This document shows, piece after piece, positions 48,229 to 60,974 of a stretch of 64,000 nucleotides of DNA. Position numbers and translations under genes: made by a program. Below the pieces are notes generated by a model. It had not been told where the DNA came from. It saw only the letters and a list, made by a program, of their open reading frames with translations, and made no database searches. Numbering within the stretch: the first letter of the stretch is position 1; every line of letters begins with the position of its first letter. The DNA comes from Chrysopilus asiliformis. Taxonomy: Eukaryota; Arthropoda; Insecta; Diptera; Rhagionidae. The stretch lies in the NCBI GenBank assembly GCA_964034945.1, contig OZ035960.1, positions 50,781,706 to 50,845,705 on the forward strand, read 5' to 3'.

Positions 48229-49670
48229 ATTATAAACAGGGTGTTTTTTTTATAAAACTTAGGATGAGAGAAAGTGACAACTTTAGATGGTAAAGAGACA
48301 ATACGTAAACTACAATACGGCTCAATTGAATTCTCGATGAAATTAATTTAAAAAACAATCAAAACTTGATTTTTTGGTATTAAACTTGGGTTTGTTTTTT
48401 ACGTTAATTTCAAAAAATGAAGTTCATCAGATTAAAAATAAAGTTTCCAGTCAGAAAAGCCAATGAACTATTCTCACCTCAATTACATACCGTCTGTAAT
48501 TTAATTGTTCAGCCAACCAAAACGTCTCTCCCCTGACCGATAAAATTATCATTTCTCGATTGGTACAAAAAAAGCTGAATTACTTTTTATCTGTCACGTA
48601 TATGAAATTAGGTTGTTTATAGTTTTTTCCGATTCAGGTTTTTTAAATCAAAAGGTAAAAAAGTACTAGCACTAAGTAAAAATTCCCCCGATAATCAAAA
48701 CGTTTTGTAGTATATTTTTAAACTTTGAGCTATTTTTTGATGAAAAAAAAGTGACATGAAATTTTATACGTTTTAATGATCGCGGGTTCTTTTGTACACT
48801 CAGGGTGGATATTTTTCAAGTTCTCATGCAATTAACAGGTGTCAATGCGACAATTCAATCACAAAGTAAAACATTATTATGCGTATAACATAAATAAGTC
48901 AGTCAAAAATATTAAGACGGTGTCAAGGGAATTTCGGTTAAAAGCCGCCGACTGGTCATGTTTGATCACTTTCCGACGTGTCATGTTTGCTCAAATGTAG
49001 CTCAGCTTGATGTGTCTCATCCGAAATGAGGCTAAACAACAGCAGAATAATTATTTAAACTTTTTTCCGGTGGAAAATAATTGAAAATTTTGCATATGGA
49101 TGGATTCCCCATACAAAAATTTTATTCTTACAAAACAGCAAAGTTTGTACAAACGAAGGTCTTCACTCCTTTGACAATGAATCAGCGAAAAAGTTCCTAT
49201 ATTTATTCATTTGGTGAATCCAGACGTATGAATTCCACACCCAGACCCAGGACAAACAAAGCATTAAGGTAACTAGGTCCACATGGGGTTAATTAATCAA
49301 TCCGATGCGATCGCTGCAGTCGCCGAGTGCATTAAACTTGCCGGGGAACCGATTTCCAACAAAAGTGCGATCACTGTAGAAAATTATGTGGCCGTTTACA
49401 TTTTCATGTTTTCAAGTAGTTTTAATGAGTTTCGTATGTGTTTGTTCAATCAAATCCTTAACATCGACTTCAACTTTGAGAGGTTTGGATTGCAAGAATT
49501 TGATTTGAAACAAGTTTCCAGCAGGATTTGTCGACAGGGGATGAATATTTTTGCGTTAATTTTATTCCAGGGTGGTTTATCAGGTAGTGTCGTCAATTTA
49601 AAGCAATAGGGTGGTAGAAATTAATGTTTGCTTGGTTAGATTTAAAACACAGGGTGAAGAAATCGACTTA
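48229..49670. other. Unassigned intergenic DNA
   Basis: No supported gene. Open frames at 49081..49272 and 49283..49609 lack any recognisable motif. Confidence 0.35.
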
Positions 49671-49676
49671 GTATTT

Positions 49677-50790
49677 TTATTTTCCTCTGCTATAGAGGAA
49701 AATTATTGTGTTTATGACGGAGATCGACTCAGAGGGGCAGATAGAAAATTTCTGGTCAGTATAAAATCCGTTTCAGGCAAAATTGTGATGATGTCCGTGT
49801 ATCTGTCTGTCCGTTGTACTTATCTCTATATAAAGGCAACGTATGTCTGTTTGTCTGTCCGGACTTGGCTCGAAAACCACTGAACTGATTTTGATGTGGT
49901 TTTTTCCCACATGTTGTTTAGACATCTGGTCAGGTTATAGGCTATGTATGCCCCCACAATCATTTGTCCCCAACACAAACTTGTTTTTAAATTATTCCGG
50001 AATTACACAAAAACCACTGAACCGAATTACCTGAAAATTTACTCAGGAGTACCGTATATTCCAAAATTATTGATTAGCTTTGCGGTTCACAAATATTCTT
50101 TCCCCCCTCCCCCTCTGACCCCCTCTTCTGCTATCTCCTAAACTACTGAATGGATTTTGATGTGGTTTTCACTATTGAGCAGGTCGTTCATCAGGAATAA
50201 TTTTTCCCAACTGAATACAAATTCACCCCTTTACCGTTAACCCCCACCCCTGTTATTTGCTAAACTGCTGAAGGAATTTTGATCCGGTTTTCACAATTAG
50301 GGCCCCAAGAAACAATTTGTAACCGTGGTTACAACAAAAACCTTCAATTTAGGTTACATTTTGGTTACATTTTAGATGGTTTCCGAATAAACACGCCCAA
50401 AACGGTTATTTTGAAACCAGCTTCTAAATAGGGTATCTGAAACGTTTCCGAAGGGTTACAGAAACCAAATGTGAAACTTTTGAGTTTTGTTACCATGATT
50501 TCAAATATGTTTCTTAACCGGAATGTAACCTCAAATTGTTACTTGGGGAGGTCAGCTCCGAAGGAAATTTTCCGCCCACTAGAATCTACCTCCCCCCACC
50601 TCTTTAACCCCTCTCCTACTATTTCCTAAACTACTTAAAGGATTTTGATGCGGTTTTTACTATTAGGCAGGTCGCTCATCAGGAAAAGTCTTAAATAACT
50701 CCAGAACGCGTTGACCTAGCGACTTGATTTTTTTTGTGAAAAAGTTTTACAAAAATCGTAGTATGGTTTTCTATCAACTTTTGGAAAAGT
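49677..50790 (+). repeat. Dispersed repeat family B, longest copy, interrupted by a MITE
   Basis: TCTGCTATAGAGGAAAATTA, ATCCGTTTCAGGCAAAATTG and a TCTGTCTGTCCG phrase begin it. It then has three or more cycles of CTCCTAAACTACTGAATGGA-like text, each followed by TTTTGATG.GGTTTT and a C-rich CCCCCTC stretch (49870, 50100, 50225, 50580). The repeated cycle suggests an internal ~200-bp period. It is non-coding. Confidence 0.65.
50303..50548. mobile_element. MITE with CCCCAAG ends
   Basis: Left CCCCAAGAAACAATTTGTAA and complement of right CCCCAAGTAACAATTTGAGG are the TIRs. GGTTACA/TGTAACC motifs recur inside. The terminus is like that of the 58317..62088 element (CCCAAGCAACC). Confidence 0.75.
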
Positions 50791-52789
50791 AACGGTAGCT
50801 TTAATGGGTACCTTACATACAACTTTTTTTTTTTGAAAAAATAAATTCTATTTTTTGATAATCTTTCTAAAACTATGCGCTTTTATGGAAAAATGCACAT
50901 AACCAAATTCAAAGGAAATAAAATATCCCAAATTTTTTCCCTGAACAGTTTTTACATATCTTCAACACTTTTTTTTACATATTTTTTTCTGAACGTAAAT
51001 ATTGCAGAGGAAAGTTTTGTGTTGATCACAACTGATATTTTTACATCGTTTTTTAACACAGTTTTTTCTTGATCGTATCTACCGTGTAAAATGAGAATTA
51101 GACGTTATTGATTTTAGTGAAATTCTGTACTTTGTGAATCGATAGAATTTCGAATTGATAATATTCCAGCTGAGTAAAAAGCTCTAGCATTCTCTGGATT
51201 CCTGGCTACAAAAAATTTGTCAACATTCACTTCACGTATGTATTGTTTAACACTTTTAATGTTTGAAAGACAATTTCTTTTATTTTGAGTTCTTTGCTTA
51301 TAATACATTTAAAAAGCAGGTTCTTTTTATAACGAAATAAAAATTGATTTTTTATGTTTTTTTTTCGCATTGTGTAAAAAACAAACAGACCACTATAAGC
51401 ATTATGATTTTTTGGCAAACACTTGTAGTATTGCGGGCTATTAATGACCTTAAAAAATGTTTTCCTTCGTCTTCGGATAAACAATAAATCTACCAACAAA
51501 AAAAACTACCCATTGCCAGCAAGGGAAAAAAATCACCCCATAAATTTGAATCATGACATGTCCGTTACCATTACTGATCAAAATTATTTCGCTAAACCCC
51601 AATAATGTACAGCGATATATTGGAGAGGTAGCAAACGTCTATAAATGTGTAGTCCTCAAGGACCAAATGTAGCTACAGGATGTCTCCTTGTACACTAAAC
51701 CACTTGAAAATTGAAATACTGAAATACAGGAAGAGGGATGCAGCTGTTTGATTACCCGATCCTTCCCTTCTCGAGCTCTGATGGCCCTCTCTTCCCTATA
51801 TCTCTTCCATCGGGAATGTTTGATACGTTGTCACAGACTGAATTTTAAATATGACACTGAATTCGACATGATGACGTCACGGTTTTTAGCTAAATCGTAA
51901 ACACTATAATTGAAAATCGTGCAGCATCGAAAAGTTTACATATATTTTGATTTCACCCTCCTCTCGACTTTTGTGATTCGCACCAATTCGGTTTTCGAAT
52001 ATTCATTTTCATGCTGAAGAATTTTTCATATATTTTCTCGATTGGTTAGTGGGAAACTGACGTGGCATTGCAGATAAATTTAACAACCCACAACAACACT
52101 AGTAAGGAATATTGGTTGAAAAAAAAATGGGAAAAAAATTCTTCCAATCTCAGCAGCTGCAGCCGTTTGAAACGTAATCGAGTGTAATACGTTTGGTAAA
52201 TCTCAACCCCCTACGACTGTGTACTACTGCTGTTGCTGCTTCTGGTGATTTTATTACCCTTCCCTAAGCGTGAAAGATGCACTGTTGCAAGTCAGGGGAC
52301 GGGGACGCAGTTTAGTCACCAGGCCAGGCAATCACCTCTTTAAGGCCATGTGATCGTTTGCCAACACCGTCCAGGTGTTCTGATTATCCTGATCAGAAAT
52401 TTAACTGCGATTTCTCGGTTTGTAGTTTTCTGGAAATCGAGCTGTAATAAACGTATTGACCGGAGGAAATTTTACTGGAACAAAATATTAATGAAATTTT
52501 GACAATATTGAAAATGTAAGTCAACTAAAATTAAAAAACTTCCTAGAATTTGCAGTAGAAAAAAAAATTTAAAGAAAGAACGAGTTTGAGTTAAAAAAAA
52601 TTGAAACGACTATAACTTTAAAAAAAAAATTTTAAAAAAATAGTGAAAAAAAACGAAAAAAAACTAAAGCGCTAAAAAGTAAAAAAATATTTTTTTAAAT
52701 TTATAATTTGGTACATCAAGTGCTGTCAAAATTGAGTTGTTATTAAAATCTGGTGTAATGGGTATTCTTATATTTGTATATCTATACAT
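50791..52789. other. Unassigned DNA with a repeat-poor segment
   Basis: 50791..51530 is AT-rich with no feature. 51540..52400 is repeat-poor with balanced composition and holds a CRE-type TGACGTCA (51872..51879) and E-boxes CAGCTG (52154..52159) and CAGGTG (52372..52377). It is a possible regulatory segment by inference. 52500..52700 is again A-rich. Confidence 0.3.
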
Positions 52790-53150
52790 ATAATAAATCT
52801 GTAATTCTGTATGTCTGTCGAATTTTGTTCCGGCATCACGTGAAAACGGCCCAACCGATTTCGACGAAACTTTGCAGACACGTAGAGTTACTAGCACAAT
52901 AAATGATAGGCTACTTTTTATTGACCTCCCCCCTCTTCTTCGATACCCCTCCCCTGATAGCTTTCGAACCGTTCAACCGATTGGAGTGCGGCTTCCACTA
53001 ATAGAGAAGTCATTCCTCAGGGAAATTTCTCGCCCACTAATAGCTACCCCCTCCCCTCTCGGTAAACCCCCTCGCCTGCTATCTACTACAACACTGATGG
53101 GATTTGGATTCGGTTTTCTCCATTAGAAAGGGCAGCCCCTAGTATACAAT
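52790..53150 (+). repeat. Dispersed repeat related to family B
   Basis: TCTGTATGTCTGTCGAATTT, ACGGCCCAACCGATTTCGAC, ACCCCTCCCCTGATAGCTTT and TAGCTACCCCCTCCCC follow the plan of 49800..50700 at lower identity. It ends CCCCTAGTATACAATAAAGA. Confidence 0.55.
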
Positions 53151-53514
53151 AAAGACGATATGAAGGAAAACAGTAATAAGTCATTTTGACACTTATTTGG
53201 TTCAAGATGTATGATACGGATATTGCTTGGACTTTAAATTTATAAATATAATACCCATTAAGCTAGATTTTGATAACAATTATTATTTTTCTGGTATTCA
53301 AATTTGATGTCCCAAATTATAATATTTAAAATTATTTTTTACTCTTTAGCGCTTTAGTTTTTTTAAATTTTTTTTCAAGTTTTTTGCGTTGGTCCTATTT
53401 AAAAAAACTTTTTTTTTATTTCATTCTTTTTAGTGAAAAATAAATATCTGGTAAAGAAACATGCAAATCAATTGTTTAACCATATCAAATTAATTGTTTC
53501 ACCAAGATAAAATC

Positions 53515-53695
53515 GCACTCATGAGTTACTCATATATGACTCAAGAGTTTTCAAACGACTCATTACTCATGAGCACTTTTTAAAAAACTCATGAGCATTT
53601 GATTTGACTGCGGGAAATTGAATTGCTCATGAGTAGTTTGAGATGAGTAAAATGTTTTATTCATGAGCAATTCATGAGTGATTTGCGTATGCTCG
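53515..53695. repeat. Cluster of CTCATGAG palindromes
   Basis: Four perfect CTCATGAG palindromes and two TTCATGAG variants lie within about 180 bp, with further ACTCAT and GACTCA half-sites. Spacing is irregular, so it is not a simple tandem array. Confidence 0.65.
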
Positions 53696-53797
53696 AGAAT
53701 TTTTTTTGTTTGGTAAATTGAGGCGTGGGAGCGAAGAATGGTATGTAAAAAGGACGAATAAGGAAAAATTTAGAGGAAAAATGTTATAGGATTTTTA

Positions 53798-54240
53798 TAC
53801 CCGTATGGTGAAACCAAAGGGTATATTAACTTTGCCTTACCGTTTGTAACGCCAAGATCCCGGCATCACACACAAAAGTGAATTACATCTATGTGTTTAG
53901 AATGATAAAAATAATTAATTTTTGCATGTCCGTCCGTCTGTCAGCCTGTTCGTCCGTCTGTGGCGCGAATTGCGGGCGCACGGATTAAGCTAGAGACTTG
54001 AAAATTGACCATTAGGGGGGGTACCCCCCATACGAACGAAATCGTTTTTTGTGCATCTTATCAAAAAAGTCCAAGAACAAAAGTTATTTAGGATATAATT
54101 CTACATAAAACTGCCATACATCAAAATCCGATTGGAATAAATTTTAAAAAATCTTATTGGAAAGTTTGACTTCAAAGTGGAATTTTGGTACAACGGTTCG
54201 AAAACGTTGTAAAGCATTGTAAATTCCTATCACCAACTAC
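53798..54240 (+). repeat. Dispersed repeat family A (plus orientation)
   Basis: Begins TATACCCGTATGGTGAAACC, then GTAACGCCAAGATCCCG, TGTCCGTCCGTCTGTC, GAGACTTGAAAATTGACC and CATCAAAATCCGATTGGAAT. It mirrors the copy at 10500..11008. It is non-coding. Confidence 0.8.
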
Positions 54241-55204
54241 AGGTAAACTTTGTTCGCCAAAGTCCGGCGAAAGTTCACATGGCTAAAATTGCCTGCAGTT
54301 GGCAAACTTTTATCTGTGAGTGTATATGCCAATCGGTCACACGATTTCAAAGTTACAAAAGACGGGGTATCGAAGAAACGTGGAGAAATCAATAGAAAGT
54401 ATGCTATCCTTTATTATGCAAATAACTCTACCTGTGGACAAAATTACGTGAAAGCCGTTTTTCCAAAAAAATCAGACAGTCAGACAAACATAAATTTTAA
54501 AATTGAAATGTTTGCTTCAATGCAATCGAATATGTCGATTTATGTCAAAAAAATTTTTCCAAAATTACCGGTTCTATGTATAGAGTATCAAAAGCATTTT
54601 TTTCGTTTAGTATAGTTTTTTGCTTCCTAAAAAGAACTTAAATTTTTCCACCAAAATAATCTTAATTAATTTTGTTCGATTTGGTATATTTATTTTCGTT
54701 TAAAATTGTTAACCTAGTTACTGGTATTGTGCAACTTCCATCATACACATTTAGACCTTGTAGTGTAGAAACAAAATCACACAAAAATGATTGACGATAT
54801 AATGGAATCCTTGTGTGTCCCATAAACAAAACAAAGAAGTGATTCGTATATATAAAAGGATATCAAGGGCGCACACACAATTCCGATCATTATCAACGGA
54901 ACTAATATTGAAAATAAATTGCCATGTCCTGTTCGATAGTCAAAATGTCACAATTGTAATGCTAGCCGATTTTTCTTTGCTGTCGTTAAACAAGAAATTA
55001 CCGAAGAGCATCAACGAGGTATTATATCGAATTATTGCTCTTTTTTTATACATTCCAGCGAAGCAAAAAAAAATGTAATTGTTTGCTGCGATAAAAATAG
55101 GAAAATCAAAATATCGGTAAACATCCATTAGATATGCTAAGGGGGTTGATGGCACCATTTAATGTGTTCCCATTTCGGTTAACTAATAACAATTTTAGCC
55201 TCAG
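54241..55204. other. Unassigned DNA with short open frames
   Basis: A 121-codon + frame at 54250..54615 has no known domain. Part of it (GEINRKYAILYYANNSTCG) resembles GKTNVKYFIFYAANITCLC at about 63525..63585, so it is more likely a repeat than a gene. Confidence 0.3.
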
Positions 55205-55610
55205 TTACCCTGATTTTCTTGCCACAGGTGAATCATCGGCGACCCCCAAAATATCCATCAAAAAAAAAGGTAAAAGTTGCTTCATCGACTTTCGTAAATG
55301 GATTCCAAACTTTTTCTTAATTTGCGTGACGTGTTGACTGGGAGACATAAAATTATAAAATCCCTCGCTGTTCTGTGGAATGTTAAAAATATCTTTGCAT
55401 GTGGGACATTCTAAATGTATTGTAGGGAAAATTTTAAGGTAAAATTGTGTGACAAAGGTATAACGGGTCCCAAACAAGATCCTATAATTTCCATCATATT
55501 CGAGAATTCTTATGAATATTCCGCGATTTTTATATTTCCTGTTACCGGAAGAAGGGGAACGACGTTTAATATTAGCCGTCCTGGATGAGTTACTCTGCGA
55601 TTACTCGTTT
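55205..55610 (-). pseudogene. Unrecognised protein fragment
   Basis: The minus strand is open for about 135 codons without needing an ATG. It reads RKYKNRGIFIRILEYDGNYR, then TRYTFVTQFYLKIFPTIHLE, CPTCKDIFNIPQNSEGFYNF and MSPSQHVTQIKKKFGIHLRK. Codon content looks more protein-like than neighbouring frames, and a CPTC pair is present. I do not recognise the family. It could be the remnant of a mobile element or chance. Confidence 0.3.
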
Positions 55611-57067
55611 GGCAGCGAAATTATAGACGTTAAACAGCGAACGACAACGAATTTTTTTTATTCCCATTATGCGGCTATGGGTTTTTATTCTAATATGCAC
55701 GCATTTCGAGAAATTAGCATTTTACGAATATGTGTAAATCAATAATTTAATGATTTTAATTTGCGAGATATGCATGGAAATTATGTATGCAGATAACTTT
55801 TTATGGCCCATACTTGATGCAAGAAATTCAGACAACTTTCACAAGCACCTGCAAAATCACTTTTTATAGGGATGCGATCTTTGTTTCGTACAATTTTCTG
55901 GATGGTTTTTTTATATTTTATGTAATTTTTGGTTGAGTTTACTCTATGATCGCGAAATTAAGAACCATACAGTGTAAAGAGTTGTTCATATTTCATTTTG
56001 ACATTTGAGAATAAAGTGCAAGAATTTATTAATTTTTTGTTTACTAAGGCATTTATAGTTTCTACAATAACATAATGCCAAATAACATCCCAGCATTGCA
56101 AGATATAGAGTTTGCGGCAAGTAAAAAATCGCCCTCTCAATCAGCGCCTCTAGTGTCGGGTATTTAAAATTTGTCTACTACAGTGGCAAAATCACCAGTT
56201 AACTTCTAGGTTTTCGTAACTAAACACTAAACACTAGAATTTTGATCACGATTTTCTCAAAATCAGGGTGCGTATTCAGGAACTCGAGTCGCAAATAAAC
56301 TCGACTCGTATGTGCTACTCGGAAAATGGAAATGGAATTCTTGAACTCGGTCCGAGTACGACCAAATGTGTTGCCACCACAAAAATGAAATTTTATATGA
56401 AATTGTTGGAATGTGGCCAACTTCACTTAGCAAATTGATGTTCGTAGAAAGTGAAAACATCCCTTACTTGTTTTACATAAGGAAGAAATTCCGATGTATG
56501 GAGAATATGGTTGCGAATTTCTGAAATGTTAGCGGAAAAATATTGATAGAAGTTTGATTTTGTGAAGCAGTGCAAATTTTTGAATACGATTTTTTTTACA
56601 ACGGAAAGTATAGCAGCTTTTTTGTCTGACGATAGTAATAGTAATGAATGAAGAAAATATCCGTGCTCGTTACAAAGAAATTAGACACAAATAAAATCTA
56701 TTATCATTACCAAATGCATTGTAAGTTTTGTGGCTTATGTTTGAAATGTGAAATTTATTGTATAAATAATCTCTTTCAGATTCATAAAGCTATTTAGTTT
56801 GTCAAAAGATAGTTTCAGAGTCAAATTCTAACCTCACTCGGCAGGCTAAACGTCACCGAGTAAATACTCGCAAGAAATCGCTCGTTTCCGAGTTCAAGAA
56901 TTGCTTTTTGTAGCATTCGGTTGAAATTTGACTCGCAGTGTCCGTTGGCCTGGAGCTTAGCAAACTGATTTCCTTGAAATATTTTGCGTAAGAAATAAAT
57001 CGCTCGCAATTTTTTATTTTGACAGTCAAGATTTTTTTTTTTCCACGAAAGCGCTGATCGGTGCATC
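55611..57067. other. Unassigned DNA, possible TIR element
   Basis: GTATTCAGGAACTCGAGTCG at 56272, CTTGAACTCGGTCCGAGTAC at 56340 and CGTTTCCGAGTTCAAGAATT at 56883 suggest an element with ACTCGAGT-type ends at about 56266..56930, but no duplication was found. The minus frame at 56821..57177 runs into the next element and is not a gene. Confidence 0.3.
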
Positions 57068-57194
57068 TTAAGGTAGAAATACACGACGAGAGACTTTTGT
57101 CTCTTAGACCAAAAATTTCGCCTCTGCATACAAAGAGACCTGTGTATACACTTCGGAGACCGGAGATTTGTCTCCAAGTATCAAGTCTCTAGGG

Positions 57195-57957
57195 CAGAGC
57201 TCGGCACTCCTTGGCTCGCCTGGCTCCTCACAACGATAACATGTTTATTCACATTTTACGAGAATTCAATCAATGTATGAACATTTTTACTCGACTCTCA
57301 AAACGCAATGAGACGTGTTGGTAGACGACGGCCACTTCGGCAGCCAAAATCAAACGATTGACTAACAATCGATGGAGCGAGCCTACGACAGTCATTCAGT
57401 ATAATTTCTGATGTTGATGCGTGCGGATGTATATATTTGCTCCCCAAAACCCTAATTGCTTCCCAAAGTACACTGACGTACGAATTTTTTTCAGAAATTC
57501 GATTTTTTTAATTTTAATTTTCCATTATGAAACGCTCATATTCAAATTCAAATACTATGTCGTGTGATTGGGAAAACAAATATTTAATAACCACAAATAA
57601 TGATAACCGTCAATGTCTAGTTTGTAATTACATGTCGAATAAAAAATTCAATCTAGAACGCCATTACAACAGCTGTCCTATCAGGTAACATAATGCAATT
57701 TAGCGCATGTTTTTACGAAGCACAGAACCGGAAATACGTCCTCACAAGTTTTTTTTTTGCACGACGGAACTTATTATTTTTTTGTAATCGCATCATGATA
57801 AATTTTGTAGTACACTGTTATTAAACGTCTCCATCAAAAGCGAAAGAGCGTAAAAAATGAAAAAGATGCGTTTTCTCTTTTCGTGTTATAGTATATGAAG
57901 AAACATAAAATTTCTTCGAGTAATAGTAAATCACTACATACATGGTGCCGAGGCCTG
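57195..57957 (+). mobile_element. hAT element with exact 8-bp duplication
   Basis: Ends CAGAGCTCGGCACTCC and (complement) CAGGCCTCGGCACCATG. CTCTAGGG is present exactly on both sides (57187..57194 and 57958..57965). It carries a BED-type finger exon remnant. Confidence 0.93.
57528..57688 (+). pseudogene. BED-type zinc finger exon of a hAT transposase
   Basis: From ATG at 57528 the frame reads MKRSYSNSNTMSCDWENKYL, then QCLVCNYMSNKKFNLERHYN and SCPIR, a C..C..H..C/H finger of the kind at the N-terminus of GTF2IRD2/ZBED-like hAT transposases. It is followed by CAG-GTAACA, a good 5' splice site, so this looks like a complete first exon whose downstream exons were deleted. Confidence 0.8.
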
Positions 57958-58447
57958 CTCTAGGGTCTTTGGGAGACTTAAGTTTCTTGCCGTGTAGCTA
58001 CTAATAAGAGAGTCTCTTTAATGCGTCTCCGGTCTTCAAAACGTTTTGATATCTATCTCTTGGTCTCCGGAGACGAATTTTGACATTTCAGGAAATTGTT
58101 TTGTGGGAACGAGAATTTGTTTCGTTGTTTTGAGATTAAAGGTCAGTTTTTATAAAGAAAAAAAGTGTTTTTACTTATTTTATATTTTAGATTAGTGATA
58201 TTGTTGTTATGCTTAGAGACGAGATACCTGCGTCGTGTATGCACTCCAGAGACTTTGCTTTTAGGGACTTTTTAGTAAACGTCTCCGGAGACTTTTTTTT
58301 TGATATCCAGACTTAACCCAAGCAACCAGATAAGGCATAATGACTTGGATTAGGGCGTGGTCAGGGCCGTACCGACTGGGGGGGGGGATGGGGGGGGAGG
58401 CTCCCCCCCCCCCAATAAGTCTTCAGTTGGGAATTTGACATTTAGAA

Positions 58448-58549
58448 GTTGGGAAATCTCACTTCTTAACACTAGGTTGCCCAAGGAAGTCAAGCAGTCA
58501 AGATGACTTGCTTGAACAATCTAGTGTTAAAGATGTGAGATTTCCCAAG
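58448..58549. repeat. Hairpin inside the hAT element
   Basis: GTTGGGAAATCTCAC..TTAACACTAG and its complement CTAGTGTTAA..GTGAGATTTCCCA pair over about 45 bases, with an inner AAGTCAAGC/GCTTGAC-like pair. It is probably a small foldback. Confidence 0.7.
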
Positions 58550-59137
58550 TTGGGAAATCTCTTTAGTTGATTTTCCAAAATCCCAACTTGTCTTTTTCTA
58601 CCTCATATTTTCTATTAGTGAACATACGCCTGTTTTATGACTTGTTTCTTTTTTACACATACCATTCTGCTTTGGCAACAGCGTCACAGCGAGTTGGGAG
58701 AGAATGAATAAAAGGCTTTGAAAGAGTAGACACTCGACCGTGGGAGGAGTATAATGTTCTCATCAGTTTATGGCACAGAACTATATAACATAGAACAACT
58801 GTCACCATACAAAGCTCTGCTGAAAAATTGTCCCTCTTTATCATAGTTAAACGCATCCACTGAACTGTATAATCTCGCGAAATTCAAATTTCGTCTGCCG
58901 CGAAAATCAAATTTCACAAGTTTGAGACTAACTTTAGGTGCCAACACCATTCCGAAAGTCTATTTTCCTTTGACAGCTCACAGTTTAAACGAGAGGAGTA
59001 TATTTGTTTTCATACGGTTATCTCGCTCTTACTTGACTCGTTTTGATTCACTGAACTGTATTGAAATGGGACCATTTGAGACAGCAAATCGAGCGATCTA
59101 GTATATTCGTGCTGAAACGGTGAGTTTTGAAAATATC

Positions 59138-59816
59138 GGCCCGATTCCAGAATCCGTCGTAGCTTTATTACGAAGAACTAACTACGTTACGAATACGAAG
59201 AAATCAGTATTCCACGATCCGAACGGAATTGAACTTAGTGGTGCCTGATTAAAATCTAATTTCGAAAAATAAATGTCTTTGTAAAAAGGTCCCTATGCAA
59301 AACTCATAAGGAATAGATTTCTGACATGGAATAGTTTCGTGAAAAATGTAACTTTCTTGACTTAAAACGAAAATTGTTATTAATAATGGATTCTGCAGCG
59401 TTTGCAACTTTGTGTCTGGAAGAAGATTTATCGAAGTGAAGGACTTTAATAGTGGAATGAAAACGACAACAAATAACGGATACTTAGGAATACTCACATT
59501 GCTCTTTTTTCTAAAATATTTCCTCTTAATGTGTTAAAAGTTACACTAATACTAAATAAACAAATAAAAATGTTAAAATTGCTTTTTGTTGTACAATTCA
59601 GGCCATATATTGAGCTAAAATCATAAGAAAATGAAGTTACGAAGCAAAAATTTTTCGTAGGTTTAGCTGTCAAAAGATCGATTGCGTCGGATTCTATGAT
59701 ACCAGATATTCCGATTCGTAATGTTTTCGAAATTAATTTAATTCCTTCGGATCGTGGAATACCATCTTCACGAATTCTCCGAAAATCGTAGCTACGACGG
59801 ATCCTGGAATAGGGCC
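59138..59816. mobile_element. TIR element with GGCCC ends, fourth nesting level
   Basis: Left GGCCCGATTCCAGAATCCGT and complement of right GGCCCTATTCCAGGATCCGT are the TIRs, both followed by CGTAGCT. The 679-bp interior has further inverted ACGAAGAA/TTCGTA motifs. Ends resemble the small foldback at 10365. Flanks suggest a TA duplication. Confidence 0.8.
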
Positions 59817-60974
59817 GTATATGTGTAATTGTTTTACCATCGGTGTTCGGATTTTTTAAACAAATGAATAGCTACGAATGAGCGCAAATTCAGCCAGCTA
59901 AAACTGGTGAAAAACGTTCTAAGGGTGACTATGGGAGACGAAAGACTGAGTTCTTTAATGATACTACACAGCGAAAAAGACCTAACTGATACAATTGACC
60001 TTACGAAATTTGTTTCGGCATGGGCAAAGTTAAAGGAAAGACGAATCCATGTACTATAAATTAGACATGTACAGACTCTAGTTGAAGTCATCTTCAACGG
60101 TTATCTTTTCTCTCAAGGGTCGCATAAGATTATTAGTGTTTACCCTTTATTTAATTGTATGTGAAAAATAAAAAATAAATTACAATATGTTAACATAACC
60201 ATTATTCTTTATTATAATTTCTGGTCAGAGATTCTGGGCAAGGAAAAGGAATTTTTATTAGGTACATCCTAGTTAGGAAAAATCAGATGTTCGAGTTGGG
60301 AAAATTGAGATGTCTCCCCCCCCCCCAATCCAGAGCCTTCGATACGGCCCTGGGCGTGGTGTCTTAAAATTGGTCCTTACGACCACACCAAGACCAGCGA
60401 ATCCGCCTTATAAGGCGTGATGCCTTTCAAGGCTTTTGCAGTGGTCGTCAAGCGGTCCGAGTGACCTAAATATATGCCCTGATAGTCTTAATGTTCGAAT
60501 GCCTTGTTTTGGCTTTCATGGTCGTAGTGTCCTCCAGACGCCTTCATAGTTGTCCTGCCTTATAAGACCAACCTTCCACCTTTCGTCCACGAAATGCCTT
60601 ATAGGGCACTTCAAACAAAATAATTATGTCTTATAAGTCCTAAATCCCTATTAAAGTGCCTTATAGGGCATAATGCCTTTGAGAACACTCCAATGCCCTA
60701 TTTGAGAATGCTTCGAGTATGTTTCGAGTATGCACAGATGAATATCCCGATGAGTTGCTTCGAGCATCTTTCTAGTATACTTCGAGCAACCTTCTAGAAT
60801 TCATAGTGATAGTGCGACAGGTGACTAAATTATTTGTTTACAAAAATATGGTAAATGAAGTGGAAATGTTAAAAAAAAATCTAAGTGCGAATGAAAACAT
60901 CGAAAATTGAAAATTGAGCTTTAAATGAACTTACCAATAATAGTGCGTCGAAAATAGGTTCGAGAATTAATCAA

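Larger units (their letters stand above)
58362..60352. mobile_element. hAT element with exact GGCGTGGT duplication
   Basis: TIR CAGGGCCGTA at both ends; GGCGTGGT is present exactly on both sides (58354..58361 and 60353..60360). G runs of 8-10 near the left end and C runs near both ends. The interior holds a hairpin (58448..58549) and another TIR element, and no readable transposase. Confidence 0.93.

Noticed and set aside
49283..49609. 108-codon + ORF
   Set aside because: Composition-driven; no motif and no supporting context.
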